Origin: Sphingobium naphthae
GTDB taxonomy: Bacteria; Pseudomonadota; Alphaproteobacteria; Sphingomonadales; Sphingomonadaceae
Length of the DNA: 64,000 nt
Assembly: GCF_020782235.1 (NCBI RefSeq)
Contig: NZ_JAJGNO010000014.1
Span: 1 to 64,000, forward strand
Direction of reading: 5' to 3'
Shown: positions 17,447 to 25,552 of the stretch, one piece after another
Layout of the letters: the number at the start of each line of letters is the position of its first letter
Position numbering within the stretch: the stretch's first letter is position 1
Notes under the pieces: model-generated
Told to the model about the DNA's origin: nothing
Database searches by the model: none
The model's input: only the letters and a program-made list of their open reading frames with translations
Position numbers and translations under genes: made by a program

Positions 17447-18595
17447 ATGAAGACGGTGGAACAGATGGAGCGGCTGGCGCCGGCCATGACCGAGTGGCGG
17501 CGGGACTTCCATCGCAACCCGGAACTGGCGTTTCACGAATCGCGGACCGCCGCGATCGTCGCCGACCGGCTGCGCGAATTCGGGCTGGACCCGGCGACCG
17601 GGATCGGCGGCACGGGGGTCGTCGCCGTGATCGACAGCGGCAAGCCGGGTCCGTCGATCGCGCTGCGCGCGGACATGGACGCGCTGCCGATGGACGATGC
17701 GTCGGGCAAGCCCTGGCACAGCCACAGCCCCGGCGTCGCCCATGCCTGCGGCCATGACGGCCATAGCGCGGCGCTGCTGGGCACCGCGCGCCATCTGGCC
17801 GATCATCCGCCCGCCGCCGGGCGAGTCGTGCTGATATTCCAGCCGGCCGAGGAAAATGGCCTGGGCGCGCGGGCGATGATCGCCGACGGCCTGCTGGAGC
17901 GCTTCCCCTTCGACGAGGTCTATGCCTTCCACAATATGCCGTTGCTGGACCCCGGCGTTGCGGCGGTGCGGGCCGGGCCGACGCTCAACGGCTATATCAT
18001 CTGGGATATCGAGATCGAAGGCGTGGGCGGCCATGGCGCGGCCTTCTTCAAGACCATCGATCCCGTGCAGGCGGCCGCGCGGCTCACCATCGAGATCGGG
18101 TCGATCGTCGGCCGCTACCTGGATCCCTCCGAAAGCGGGCTGATCACGGTCTGCGCGTTGCAGGCGGGCACGTCGCACAATGTCATTCCGGAACGCGCGA
18201 CGCTGAGCGGTACGCTGCGGGCGTTGCGGCCCGAGGTGATGGACCTTCTCTACGCCCGGCTGGAAGCGGCGTGCGACGGCGTCGCGGCGCTGACGGGATG
18301 CAGGATCAGCCTGCATCAGGCGGCGCAGGTGCCCCCCTGCGTCAACGCGCCGGACGCAGCGGACCGGGCGGCGGCGGCCTGCGCGGAGATATTGGGAGCG
18401 GACAAGGTGATCCGCGACCATGCCCCCTTCCCCTTCACCGACGACATGGCGCTGCTGTTGCAGGCGGCGCCGGGCGCCTATCTGTTCCTTGGGCAGGACA
18501 GCGCCATGTGCCATCACCCCGAATATGATTTCGATGATGCACTGTTGCCGGTGGCGGCCAGCATCTTCGTCGCGCTGGTGCGCCAGCCGCGTTGA
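17447..18595 (+). CDS. M20D family amidohydrolase (hippurate/N-acyl-amino-acid hydrolase type)
   Basis: 382 residues. Dinuclear-metal peptidase fold: WRRDFHRNPELAFHE at the N-terminus, RADMDALPM, HACGHDGHSAALL (metal ligands), QPAEENGLGARAMI with the catalytic Glu, and the dimerisation domain around EGVGGHGAAF. The last metal His is in MCHHPEYDFDD. It cleaves an amide bond of an N-acyl amino acid or a similar conjugate. Start at 17447 has GGAAG upstream; an ATG 27 bases earlier is the alternative. It lies between the siderophore transporter and a TonB receptor, so it might process a degraded DHB-serine unit, but this is only a guess from position. Confidence 0.88.
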   Translation: MKTVEQMERLAPAMTEWRRDFHRNPELAFHESRTAAIVADRLREFGLDPATGIGGTGVVAVIDSGKPGPSIALRADMDALPMDDASGKPWHSHSPGVAHACGHDGHSAALLGTARHLADHPPAAGRVVLIFQPAEENGLGARAMIADGLLERFPFDEVYAFHNMPLLDPGVAAVRAGPTLNGYIIWDIEIEGVGGHGAAFFKTIDPVQAAARLTIEIGSIVGRYLDPSESGLITVCALQAGTSHNVIPERATLSGTLRALRPEVMDLLYARLEAACDGVAALTGCRISLHQAAQVPPCVNAPDAADRAAAACAEILGADKVIRDHAPFPFTDDMALLLQAAPGAYLFLGQDSAMCHHPEYDFDDALLPVAASIFVALVRQPR

Positions 18596-18608
18596 GGAGC
18601 GCCGAGTA

Positions 18609-19349
18609 TCAGTCGGCCGGCTGATCCAAGGCGGGCATGGCGAGCCACTGCGCCACGACGCGATTGAAGGCGTCTGGCGCCTCGGCCGGGAGCATATGGC
18701 CGGCGTTCGGCACCACATGGAGGCGCGCGCCGGGGATGGCCGTCGCGATCGCTTCATGCTGAGCGACCGGCGACCAGCGATCCTGATCCCCCACGATAGC
18801 GGCAGTCGGGCAGCCTATGGCGGGGAGCAGGGCGTCGAGCGCCGGGCGATGGAGGAGCGCTTCGATCTGCGCTTCGAAGACGGCAAGGCCCGCCGACACG
18901 CACATGGCGGTGAGCCGCGCCATCAGCGCGTCGTCGCGCGCCGCCGCGTCCCCCATCATCGGCGGCAGCCATTGCGCCACCAGCGCGGCCATGCCCTGGG
19001 CGCGACCCAGATCGCGCAGCCGATAGCGCCCTTCCCGTTCGCCGGGCTTCACCGGGTGCACGCCGGTGTCGACCAGCGCCAGTCGCTCCACGCGGTCGGG
19101 CGTCTTGCGGATGATCTCCAGCGCGACCCGCGCGCCCATCGAATGGCCGAGCAGGGCAGCGCGGGCGGGCATGCGCGCCAGGACATGGTCGGCCATCGCC
19201 TCGATCCGGTCAGCGCCGCCATAGAAGCCGCCCATGACGCGGCTTTCGGGAAAGGCTGCGAGCGTCTCGCCGAACATGCGGGAGTCGCAGATCAGCCCGG
19301 GGAGAATGACGAGCGGGGCGGGGGGTGTGGGAGACGCAGAAGCAGGCAT
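18609..19349 (-). CDS. alpha/beta hydrolase
   Basis: 246 residues with LVILPGLICDSRMF at the N-terminus, nucleophile elbow LLGHSMGARVALEI, a helical lid, the acid residue in VGDQDRWSP and a C-terminal VPNAGHMLPAEAPDAF histidine. Typical of small esterases and MhpC/BioH-like hydrolases; the substrate is not predictable. ATG 19349 is chosen because the 24 codons before it show no homology. It converges on the amidohydrolase with a 13-base gap and is divergent from the TonB receptor. Confidence 0.85.
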   Translation of the reverse strand: MPASASPTPPAPLVILPGLICDSRMFGETLAAFPESRVMGGFYGGADRIEAMADHVLARMPARAALLGHSMGARVALEIIRKTPDRVERLALVDTGVHPVKPGEREGRYRLRDLGRAQGMAALVAQWLPPMMGDAAARDDALMARLTAMCVSAGLAVFEAQIEALLHRPALDALLPAIGCPTAAIVGDQDRWSPVAQHEAIATAIPGARLHVVPNAGHMLPAEAPDAFNRVVAQWLAMPALDQPAD

Positions 19350-19477
19350 GATGCTGTCCCTACAGGATAAAGGCTGGGCACGCGGCAAAAAATGTGCCGC
19401 GACAAGCGAACCGCGCCTCAACCCGCATCAGCCCCTTTCCATTTGCAATGGGGGCGGAAAACCCCAAAGGAGGCGGC

Positions 19478-21481
19478 ATGAAAAAAGCCCTGCCGATCGT
19501 CCTGCTGTCGACCCTGCCCTTCCCCAGCTGGGCGCAGACACCGGACCAAGCGCCCACGATCGTGGTGACGGGCGCGGGGCTTGACCTGCCGCCGGGGACG
19601 CCTGCCTATGGGTCGGTCGTGATCGGGCGCGAGCGATTGATGGACAGCGCGTCCGGGCGGATCGAAAACATATTGGGCGATGTCGCCGGTTTCCAGCAGT
19701 TCCGCCGGTCTGACAGCCGGTCGGCCAATCCATCGTCGCAGGGCGTCACGCTGCGCGCGCTGGGCGGCAATGCGTCGAGCCGGACGCTGATGCTGCTGGA
19801 CGGCGTGCCGCTGGCCGATCCCTTTTTCGGCTATATCCCCTTCGGCGCGCTGGCGCCCGAGCGACTGTCGGTGGTGCGGGTAACGCGCGGCGGCGGCAGC
19901 GGCGCCTTCGGGTCCGGCGCGGTGGCGGGCACGATCGAGCTCGCAAGCGCAACCCGGGAGCAGTTGCCCGATGTCGCGGTGAGCGCGCTCTATGGCAGCC
20001 GCGACGCGACAGAAGTGTCCGCGACCGTGACGCCGGACCTGGGCGATGGTTATGTGTCGCTGTCGGGACGCTGGGACCGAGGCGACGGCTTCTACACGAC
20101 GCCGCGCGACCAACGAGTCGAAGCGAGCGCGCCGGCCGCCTATGATGGCTGGTCAACCAATATTCGCGCGGTGGCTCCGCTGTCGGCCGATTCCGAACTG
20201 CAGTTCCGCGCGACCCTGTTCGAGGACAAGCGCACGCTGCGCTTCACGGGCGCGGACAGCATGAGCCAGGGGCAGGATGCCAGCATCCGCTATGTCGCCC
20301 GCGGCGCGTGGCAGGTGGATGCGCTCGCCTATATCCAGGCGCGCAACTATTCCAACATCGTCATATCCTCCTCCACCTTTCGCAGGACGCTGGACCAGCG
20401 CAACACGCCGTCCACGGGATTGGGCGGCAAGGTCGAGCTGCGGCCGCCGGTCGGTCCGGACCATGTGCTGCGGATCGGCGCGGACACGCGCCAGGCATCG
20501 GGCGACATGTATGAGGACGCCTATAATGCAAACGTCGCCAGCAACCCGCGCACATCGCTGCGCCATGCCGGCGGAGAGCAATGGACGGCGGGGATCTTCG
20601 CCGAGGATGACTGGACATTGGGCCGCCTGATCCTGACGGCGGGCGCGCGGGCGGACCATTGGACGATTCGCAACGGCTTCTACCGCCAGGTCAGCGCAAC
20701 CACGGGGGTGGCGAGCGGCGAGGATTATGCCGACCGGTCGGGCTGGGAAACGACGGGACGGGTGGGCGCGCTGTTCCAGCCGAGCGAGGCGGTGGCGTTG
20801 CGCGCGGCGGCCTATAGCGGCTTTCGCCTGCCCACGCTCAACGAGCTTTACCGGCCCTTCGTCGTGTTCCCGATCACCACGCAGGCCAATGCGGCGCTCG
20901 ACCCTGAAAATCTGAAGGGCGTGGAAGCGGGCATCGACCTCCGCCCGGCGCGCGGCGTCACCCTGTCCGCCACCGCCTTCTACAACCGGCTGGACGATGC
21001 GATCGCCAATGTGACGATCGACGCGGAGACTCGCCAGCGCCGCAATGTCGACCGGATCGTCGCCAAGGGCATCGAATTGACGGCAGCGGCGGAGCTTGGC
21101 GACATGCGCCTGTCAGCATCCTACGCCTATAGCCACAGCCGCGTCCATGCGCCGGGCGAGGCGTTCGACGGCTTCACCCCGGCGCAGACGCCCCGCCATG
21201 CGGCGAGCGCGACCCTGGCCTGGGCGCCGCGGCAGGGGCCCTCGCTCTCGACAACCCTGCGCTATGTGGCCAAACAATATGAGGACGACCTTGAAAGCGA
21301 CGTGCTGCCCGACGCGCTGACGCTGGATGCGGTCGCGCGGCTGCCGGTCGGGCATGGCGTGACCGTGGTCGCGCGGGGCGAGAATCTGTTCGAAGAGACG
21401 GTCGTCACGCGCAATGCGGGCGGGTCGATCGACCTCGGCACGCCGCGCACCCTGTGGATCGGCCTCAGCTTCCGCGGCTGA
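19478..21481 (+). CDS. TonB-dependent outer-membrane receptor
   Basis: 667 residues from ATG 19478, which has AAAGGAGG upstream and starts a clear signal peptide (cleavage after SWAQ). TonB box region TIVVTG, then a plug domain with GVTLRALGGNASSRTLMLLDGVPL and GGGSGAFGSGAVAGTIEL, followed by a 22-strand barrel ending in the typical aromatic-rich last strand LWIGLSFRG. The compact size and plug resemble receptors for cobalamin, metal chelates or siderophores. It is the only receptor near the siderophore locus and the best candidate for uptake of its product, but it also borders the copper operon. I found no convincing Fur box or cobalamin riboswitch upstream. Confidence 0.9.
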   Translation: MKKALPIVLLSTLPFPSWAQTPDQAPTIVVTGAGLDLPPGTPAYGSVVIGRERLMDSASGRIENILGDVAGFQQFRRSDSRSANPSSQGVTLRALGGNASSRTLMLLDGVPLADPFFGYIPFGALAPERLSVVRVTRGGGSGAFGSGAVAGTIELASATREQLPDVAVSALYGSRDATEVSATVTPDLGDGYVSLSGRWDRGDGFYTTPRDQRVEASAPAAYDGWSTNIRAVAPLSADSELQFRATLFEDKRTLRFTGADSMSQGQDASIRYVARGAWQVDALAYIQARNYSNIVISSSTFRRTLDQRNTPSTGLGGKVELRPPVGPDHVLRIGADTRQASGDMYEDAYNANVASNPRTSLRHAGGEQWTAGIFAEDDWTLGRLILTAGARADHWTIRNGFYRQVSATTGVASGEDYADRSGWETTGRVGALFQPSEAVALRAAAYSGFRLPTLNELYRPFVVFPITTQANAALDPENLKGVEAGIDLRPARGVTLSATAFYNRLDDAIANVTIDAETRQRRNVDRIVAKGIELTAAAELGDMRLSASYAYSHSRVHAPGEAFDGFTPAQTPRHAASATLAWAPRQGPSLSTTLRYVAKQYEDDLESDVLPDALTLDAVARLPVGHGVTVVARGENLFEETVVTRNAGGSIDLGTPRTLWIGLSFRG

Positions 21482-21506
21482 GCGCAGGGCGCAGGGCGCA
21501 GGGCGC
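21482..21506. repeat. short tandem repeat, 7-base unit
   Basis: GCGCAGG occurs three times in tandem followed by GCGC directly after the receptor stop codon, in the 29-base gap before the convergent copB end. Likely slippage-prone; no function assigned. Confidence 0.85.
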
Positions 21507-21510
21507 TGCG

Positions 21511-22437
21511 TCAGAACCAGAAGCGCAGGCCCATGACCAGGCTGGTGGTCGATGCCCCCTCCCCCGCGGCGCGGGCAAATCGGGCGCTGTCGCCGACGCG
21601 GCGTTCCCAGTTGATGCCGACATAGGGAGCGAATTCGCGCGCCAGTTCGTAGCGCAGGCGCAGGCCAAGCTCGACATCGGACAGGCCGGCGCCGATGCCG
21701 AGTTCCGGCACGTCCTGCGCGGCGACGTTCAGCTCCGCGGCGGGTTGCAGGATGAGCCGCTGGGTGATGCGCTGGTCATAGCTGCCCTCGATCCGAAGAT
21801 GGGCGTCGCCCCTGTCGGACAGGAAAGCCTGGGCCTCGACCTCGAACCAGTAGGGCGCGAGGCCTTCGATGCCGATGGCGGCGTAGCTGCGCTGGGGCTG
21901 CGGGCGGATGTCGTGGCGCACGCCCGCGATCAGGTTCCACCAGGGATCTATGGCGCGGCTGTAGAGTGCCTGCAGTTCGGCCCTGTGCAGCGCGCCGTCG
22001 ACGGCGCCCTCCCCTTCCGACTTGATGGCGAGGCGGTTGATGTCGCCGCCGATCCAGCCTTCGCCTTCCCAATGATAGCGGTCGCCGCCCTTGTGCGCGC
22101 GATATTCGGCGCGGTCGACCATCAGTTGCGAGAAGGTCATGCCGCCATTTTCGCGGATCATCGCCGCGCGAGCGCGCGCCATGACGGCTGGGTCGTACAG
22201 GGCGTCCGCGGCATGATCGGTCGGGATCGGCGGCGGCGCGGCGGCGGGCATGGACGCCGCCGCGGCCGGCATGACGTGGCCGGCATGGGGATCGGCAGAG
22301 GGGTCGACCGCGGGCTGCGCCGTATGCGCGCCATGATTCATCTGACGATGGTCCATATGGCTGTGGTCCATCGTCTGCGACCAGGCCGGCGGCGTGAGGA
22401 GCCCGCCCAGCATGAGGATGGCGGCCACGCGCATCAT
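21511..22437 (-). CDS. copB: copper resistance outer-membrane protein CopB
   Basis: 308 residues with a signal peptide and a His/Met-rich N-terminal segment (TMDHSHMDHRQMNHGAHT, with more Met and His to about residue 60), then the conserved CopB/PcoB beta-barrel: MVDRAEYR, HWEGEGWIGGDINRL, and the terminal strand SLVMGLRFWF. It is thought to bind or export copper at the outer membrane together with CopA. The ATG at 22437 overlaps the copA stop codon (ATGA), so the two are co-translated. Last gene of the five-gene metal operon. Confidence 0.95.
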   Translation of the reverse strand: MMRVAAILMLGGLLTPPAWSQTMDHSHMDHRQMNHGAHTAQPAVDPSADPHAGHVMPAAAASMPAAAPPPIPTDHAADALYDPAVMARARAAMIRENGGMTFSQLMVDRAEYRAHKGGDRYHWEGEGWIGGDINRLAIKSEGEGAVDGALHRAELQALYSRAIDPWWNLIAGVRHDIRPQPQRSYAAIGIEGLAPYWFEVEAQAFLSDRGDAHLRIEGSYDQRITQRLILQPAAELNVAAQDVPELGIGAGLSDVELGLRLRYELAREFAPYVGINWERRVGDSARFARAAGEGASTTSLVMGLRFWF

Positions 22438-24164
22438 GCAGCCGCCTCCTCGTGCCGCACGGTCACGATGCGCATCATCCCCGCATGCATATGCAGCAGC
22501 ATGTGGCAGTGGAACGCCCAGTCGCCAATCGCGTCGGCCGTCAGATCGAAGCTGAGCTTGCCGCCCGGCAGCACGTTGACCGTATGCTTGCGCGGGAAAT
22601 GAGCCGCGTCTTCGCCAGTGACGAGTTCGAAGAAATGGCCGTGGATGTGGATGGGGTGCGGCATCATCGTGTCGTTGATCAGCGTGACCCGCACCCGCTC
22701 CCCATGGCGAAAGGGAATGGGATCGGCGCCGTCCGACAGCTTCACCCCGTCGAACGACCACATATACCGCTCCATATTGGCGGTGAGATGGATGTCGAGC
22801 GTGCGGCTGGGCGCGCGGGTGTCGGCATTGGGCTCCAGCGCGCGCAGATCGGCATAGGTGAGCACGCGATGGGCGACATGCTCAAGACCCGTCGGCCGAT
22901 CGGCGGTGCGATCCATCGGCATGGGCGACAGGGTCGCGACGCCGGGGCCCAGCGGCAGGGCGGGCGCGACGGAGGGATCGCGCATCGACATGCTGTGGCC
23001 GCTCATGGCGTGCGCGGCGCCGCTGCCATGCGCGCCATGATCGCCCGGCATGGCCGGCATGGCCATCCCCATGTCCTTCATCCCCAGCAGCGGACGCGGA
23101 CGCAGCGGCGGGACCGGCGCGGCCATGCCCGCCCGCGGCGCCAGCGTTGCCCGGACAAGGCCGGAGCGGTCGATGGCTTCGGCGATCAGCCCATAGGGCC
23201 GCGGCTCGGTCGGCTGGACGATCACGTCATAGGTTTCGGCGATGCCGATCTGAAATTCGTCAGTGTCGACGGGCCGCACATTCTGGCCGTCGCACTGAAC
23301 GACGCGCATCGGCAGCCCGGGCAGGCGGACGTTGAAATTGGTCATGGCCGACGCGTTGATGATGCGCAGCCGCACTCGCTCGCCCGGCTGGAAGAGGCCC
23401 GTCCAGTTTTCCGGGGTGCCATGGCCGTTGACCAGATAGCTGTAGGTGGCGCCCGTGACGTCGGACAGGTCGGTCGGGTCCATCCGCATGGCGCCCCAGT
23501 CGAGCCGTTCCTCGAGCGACTGGTCTTTGCCCGCCAGCAGGCCCGAGAGCGTCTGGCGCTGCATGTTATAATAGCCGCCCATCTGCTTGAGGCGCTGGAG
23601 CAGCCGGTGGGGGTGGACCGGGGTCCAGTCCGACAGCAGAACGACATGCTCCCGATCATAAGCCACGGGATCGGCAGCGGCCGGGTCGATGACGATGGGA
23701 CCATAATGGCCCATCGCTTCCTGCATGCCCGAATGGCTGTGATACCAGTAGGTGCCCGCCTGGCGAACCGGGAATTCATAGCGGAAGGTTTCTCCCGGGC
23801 GGATGCCGGGAAAGCTGACGCCGGGCACGCCATCCATCTGGAACGGGACGATCAGGCCGTGCCAGTGGATCGACGTGTCCTCCGCCAGGCTGTTGGTGAC
23901 GGACAGCCGCACCATCTGCCCCTGCTTCAAGCGGATGAGCGGCGCGGGCAGCGTGCCGTTGACGGTGATCGCATGCCCCGACCGGCCGCCGGTGCGAAAA
24001 TGAGTTTCCCCAACGGTCAGCGCAATGTCTTCGCCCGAAAGGATGCCAGGCGCGGGGTGCAGCCCGGCCGTGCCGCTGCGCGCCCAGGCGGGAAAGGCGC
24101 CCGCAAGGGTGAGCGCCGCAGCGCCCCGGAACAGGCTGCGCCGGTCGAGAGAAAGATCGATCAT
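22434..24164 (-). CDS. copA: multicopper oxidase CopA, Tat-exported
   Basis: 576 residues. Twin-arginine leader (DRRSLFRGAAAL), then three cupredoxin domains with all four copper motifs: HWHG, YWYHSHS, HPIHIHGHFFEL and HCHMLLHMHAGM. A Met/His-rich insert (MGMAMPAMPGDHGAHG and MSGHSMSM) lies at about 365-400, as in CopA/PcoA. It oxidises Cu(I) in the periplasm. The start at 24164 gives the complete Tat signal; the ECF sigma gene ends 24 bases upstream, so the gene is transcribed with the cnrYXH-like genes. Confidence 0.95.
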   Translation of the reverse strand: MIDLSLDRRSLFRGAAALTLAGAFPAWARSGTAGLHPAPGILSGEDIALTVGETHFRTGGRSGHAITVNGTLPAPLIRLKQGQMVRLSVTNSLAEDTSIHWHGLIVPFQMDGVPGVSFPGIRPGETFRYEFPVRQAGTYWYHSHSGMQEAMGHYGPIVIDPAAADPVAYDREHVVLLSDWTPVHPHRLLQRLKQMGGYYNMQRQTLSGLLAGKDQSLEERLDWGAMRMDPTDLSDVTGATYSYLVNGHGTPENWTGLFQPGERVRLRIINASAMTNFNVRLPGLPMRVVQCDGQNVRPVDTDEFQIGIAETYDVIVQPTEPRPYGLIAEAIDRSGLVRATLAPRAGMAAPVPPLRPRPLLGMKDMGMAMPAMPGDHGAHGSGAAHAMSGHSMSMRDPSVAPALPLGPGVATLSPMPMDRTADRPTGLEHVAHRVLTYADLRALEPNADTRAPSRTLDIHLTANMERYMWSFDGVKLSDGADPIPFRHGERVRVTLINDTMMPHPIHIHGHFFELVTGEDAAHFPRKHTVNVLPGGKLSFDLTADAIGDWAFHCHMLLHMHAGMMRIVTVRHEEAAA

Positions 24165-24188
24165 AGGCGACAATACGCGGGAAAAGCA

Positions 24189-24773
24189 TCAATCCCTCAA
24201 TATTTCGGCGAGCCGGCTGCGCGCGCGGTAGAGCCGCGTTTCCACCGCCTTTTCGCTGATGCCGAGAACCCGTGCGGTGTCGGCCTGGCTCATCTGTTCG
24301 ATGGCGCGCAGCAGCAGCACCGGCCGCAGGCTGGCGGGGAGCGACGCGATGGCGGCGTTGATGCGGACGAGTTCGGCGCTCGATTGCAGCGCCTGTTCGG
24401 GTGTGGCGGCGGGATCGGCGATGGCACGCGCGTCCTCCATCGGCCGGGCGAAGGTAAAGAAGCGGCGCACCGCGCGCCGGCGCGCCCAGTCGCGGCATTT
24501 GTTGAGCGCGATCCGCGCGATCCAGATGCGGAACGGCCGCGCGGCATCATAGCGGTCCAGCGCGGCGAAGGCGGCGACGAAGCTTTCCTGGACGATGTCT
24601 AGCGCTTCGTCGCTGTCGCCGACGTGGCCGCGCGCCAACCGCCAGACCGCATCGCGGTGTCGCTGCATCAACGCGCGATAGGCGGACTGATCGCCGGCGC
24701 GCGCACGACGGGCCAGCGCGCCATCATCGGCGTTGGCATCGGCGTCGGCGGCATCGACTGGGGACGCTGTCAC
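24189..24773 (-). CDS. ECF RNA polymerase sigma factor, CnrH-like
   Basis: 194 residues. Region 2 is recognisable as DAVWRLARGHVGDSDEALDIVQESFVAAF and FRIWIARIALNKCRDWARRR, region 4 as LPASLRPVLLLRAIEQMSQADTARVLGISEKAVETRLYRAR. With the upstream genes it matches the CnrY-CnrX-CnrH arrangement (anti-sigma, periplasmic sensor, sigma) known from Cupriavidus metal resistance. It should be released by metal and transcribe this operon, including copAB. The GTG start at 24773 overlaps the sensor stop (GTGA). Confidence 0.9.
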   Translation of the reverse strand: MTASPVDAADADANADDGALARRARAGDQSAYRALMQRHRDAVWRLARGHVGDSDEALDIVQESFVAAFAALDRYDAARPFRIWIARIALNKCRDWARRRAVRRFFTFARPMEDARAIADPAATPEQALQSSAELVRINAAIASLPASLRPVLLLRAIEQMSQADTARVLGISEKAVETRLYRARSRLAEILRD

Positions 24774-25207
24774 CGCGCCGGCTGGGTCAGCGCCCTGACG
24801 ACCGCCGCGTCGAACTGCGCCGCCTGGTCGGGGCGCAGGACCGCGCGCATCGCGAACATATGCTGCAACGTTTCCTTCTGCAGCTGTCCCATCACCTGGT
24901 GCGAGCGATCGACCGCCTGCGCGACCTTGGGCCCATAGCCATGTTCGGCGGCGATGGCGGCGGCCAGCCGCTGATTGTCGGCGCGCATGTCCGCCTCCAG
25001 CGCGGCGCGGCGCGCGGCGAAGGCGGTTTCGAGTGCATGGATGCGTTTTTGCTGCGCAGCATCCAATGTGAGGCGTTGATGAAGAAGGCTATGAACTTCG
25101 CTTTCGACCGGCGGGGACGGCGCAAGCCACAGGCGCGCGACCAGCACGGCGGCGAGGGCCGCGACAAAGGCGACCAGCGCGACCGGCAGATAGCGACGCC
25201 AGCTCAT
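24770..25207 (-). CDS. periplasmic metal sensor, CnrX-like
   Basis: 145 residues with one N-terminal membrane anchor (LPVALVAFVAALAAVLVARLW) and a helical periplasmic domain. The metal ligands described for CnrX (two His spaced by three, a Glu, and a late His and Met spaced by three) have counterparts: HSLLH at ~40-44, the Glu in HALETAF and HMFAM at ~116-120. This supports direct binding of copper, nickel or cobalt. It would relay metal status to the CnrY-like anti-sigma encoded just upstream (ATGA overlap at 25204-25207). Confidence 0.82.
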   Translation of the reverse strand: MSWRRYLPVALVAFVAALAAVLVARLWLAPSPPVESEVHSLLHQRLTLDAAQQKRIHALETAFAARRAALEADMRADNQRLAAAIAAEHGYGPKVAQAVDRSHQVMGQLQKETLQHMFAMRAVLRPDQAAQFDAAVVRALTQPAR

Positions 25208-25464
25208 CGCCCGAGCAGCCGCGAGGGGGCGTAGTCGGACATGCCGATGGCGACCGGCGAGGCGGCGGCAGGCGTCGCCGGCACCATGCTGCCGATCCAG
25301 CCGGTGCCCAGCGCGATGAAGCCGGCGACCAGCAGGCTGCGCCGCACCGCGATGCGATCGCGCCGCCGGGCGACGCCATCGAGCACCGATGGCGCCAGCC
25401 CCCGCAGCCGGGGATCGGTCGGCGATGCGCGCAGCGCATCCAGCATGTCGTCAAGATCGGTCAT
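25204..25464 (-). CDS. small membrane anti-sigma factor, CnrY-like
   Basis: 86 residues: a soluble N-terminus with LDDMLDALRASPTDPRL, which could bind the sigma factor, then one membrane helix (LLVAGFIALGTGWIGSMV) and a short periplasmic tail. Size, topology and position as first gene before the CnrX-like sensor and ECF sigma are those of CnrY; sequence similarity by eye is weak. The 88-base gap upstream should contain the sigma-dependent promoter of the copper operon; two similar CTGCGT-ATG segments are seen there but no promoter was assigned. Confidence 0.72.
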   Translation of the reverse strand: MTDLDDMLDALRASPTDPRLRGLAPSVLDGVARRRDRIAVRRSLLVAGFIALGTGWIGSMVPATPAAASPVAIGMSDYAPSRLLGR

Positions 25465-25552
25465 CGCATCGTCTCCGCAGCGTCATCATGCCATACGCAG
25501 GGGACGCCGCCACCCCTCATGACGCAGCCCTGTCCTTACGCAGCAAGAGCGA

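Noticed and set aside
19350-19477. Cobalamin riboswitch or Fur box before the TonB receptor
   Set aside because: Only an isolated inverted repeat (CGCGGCA/TGCCGCG at 19381-19401) is visible; no B12 box and no TGC...GCA 21-mer.
22452-24602. Long open frame opposite copA and the sigma gene
   Set aside because: It crosses two well-supported genes, has no ribosome site or known motif, and is rich in Arg, His and Gln as antisense frames here usually are.
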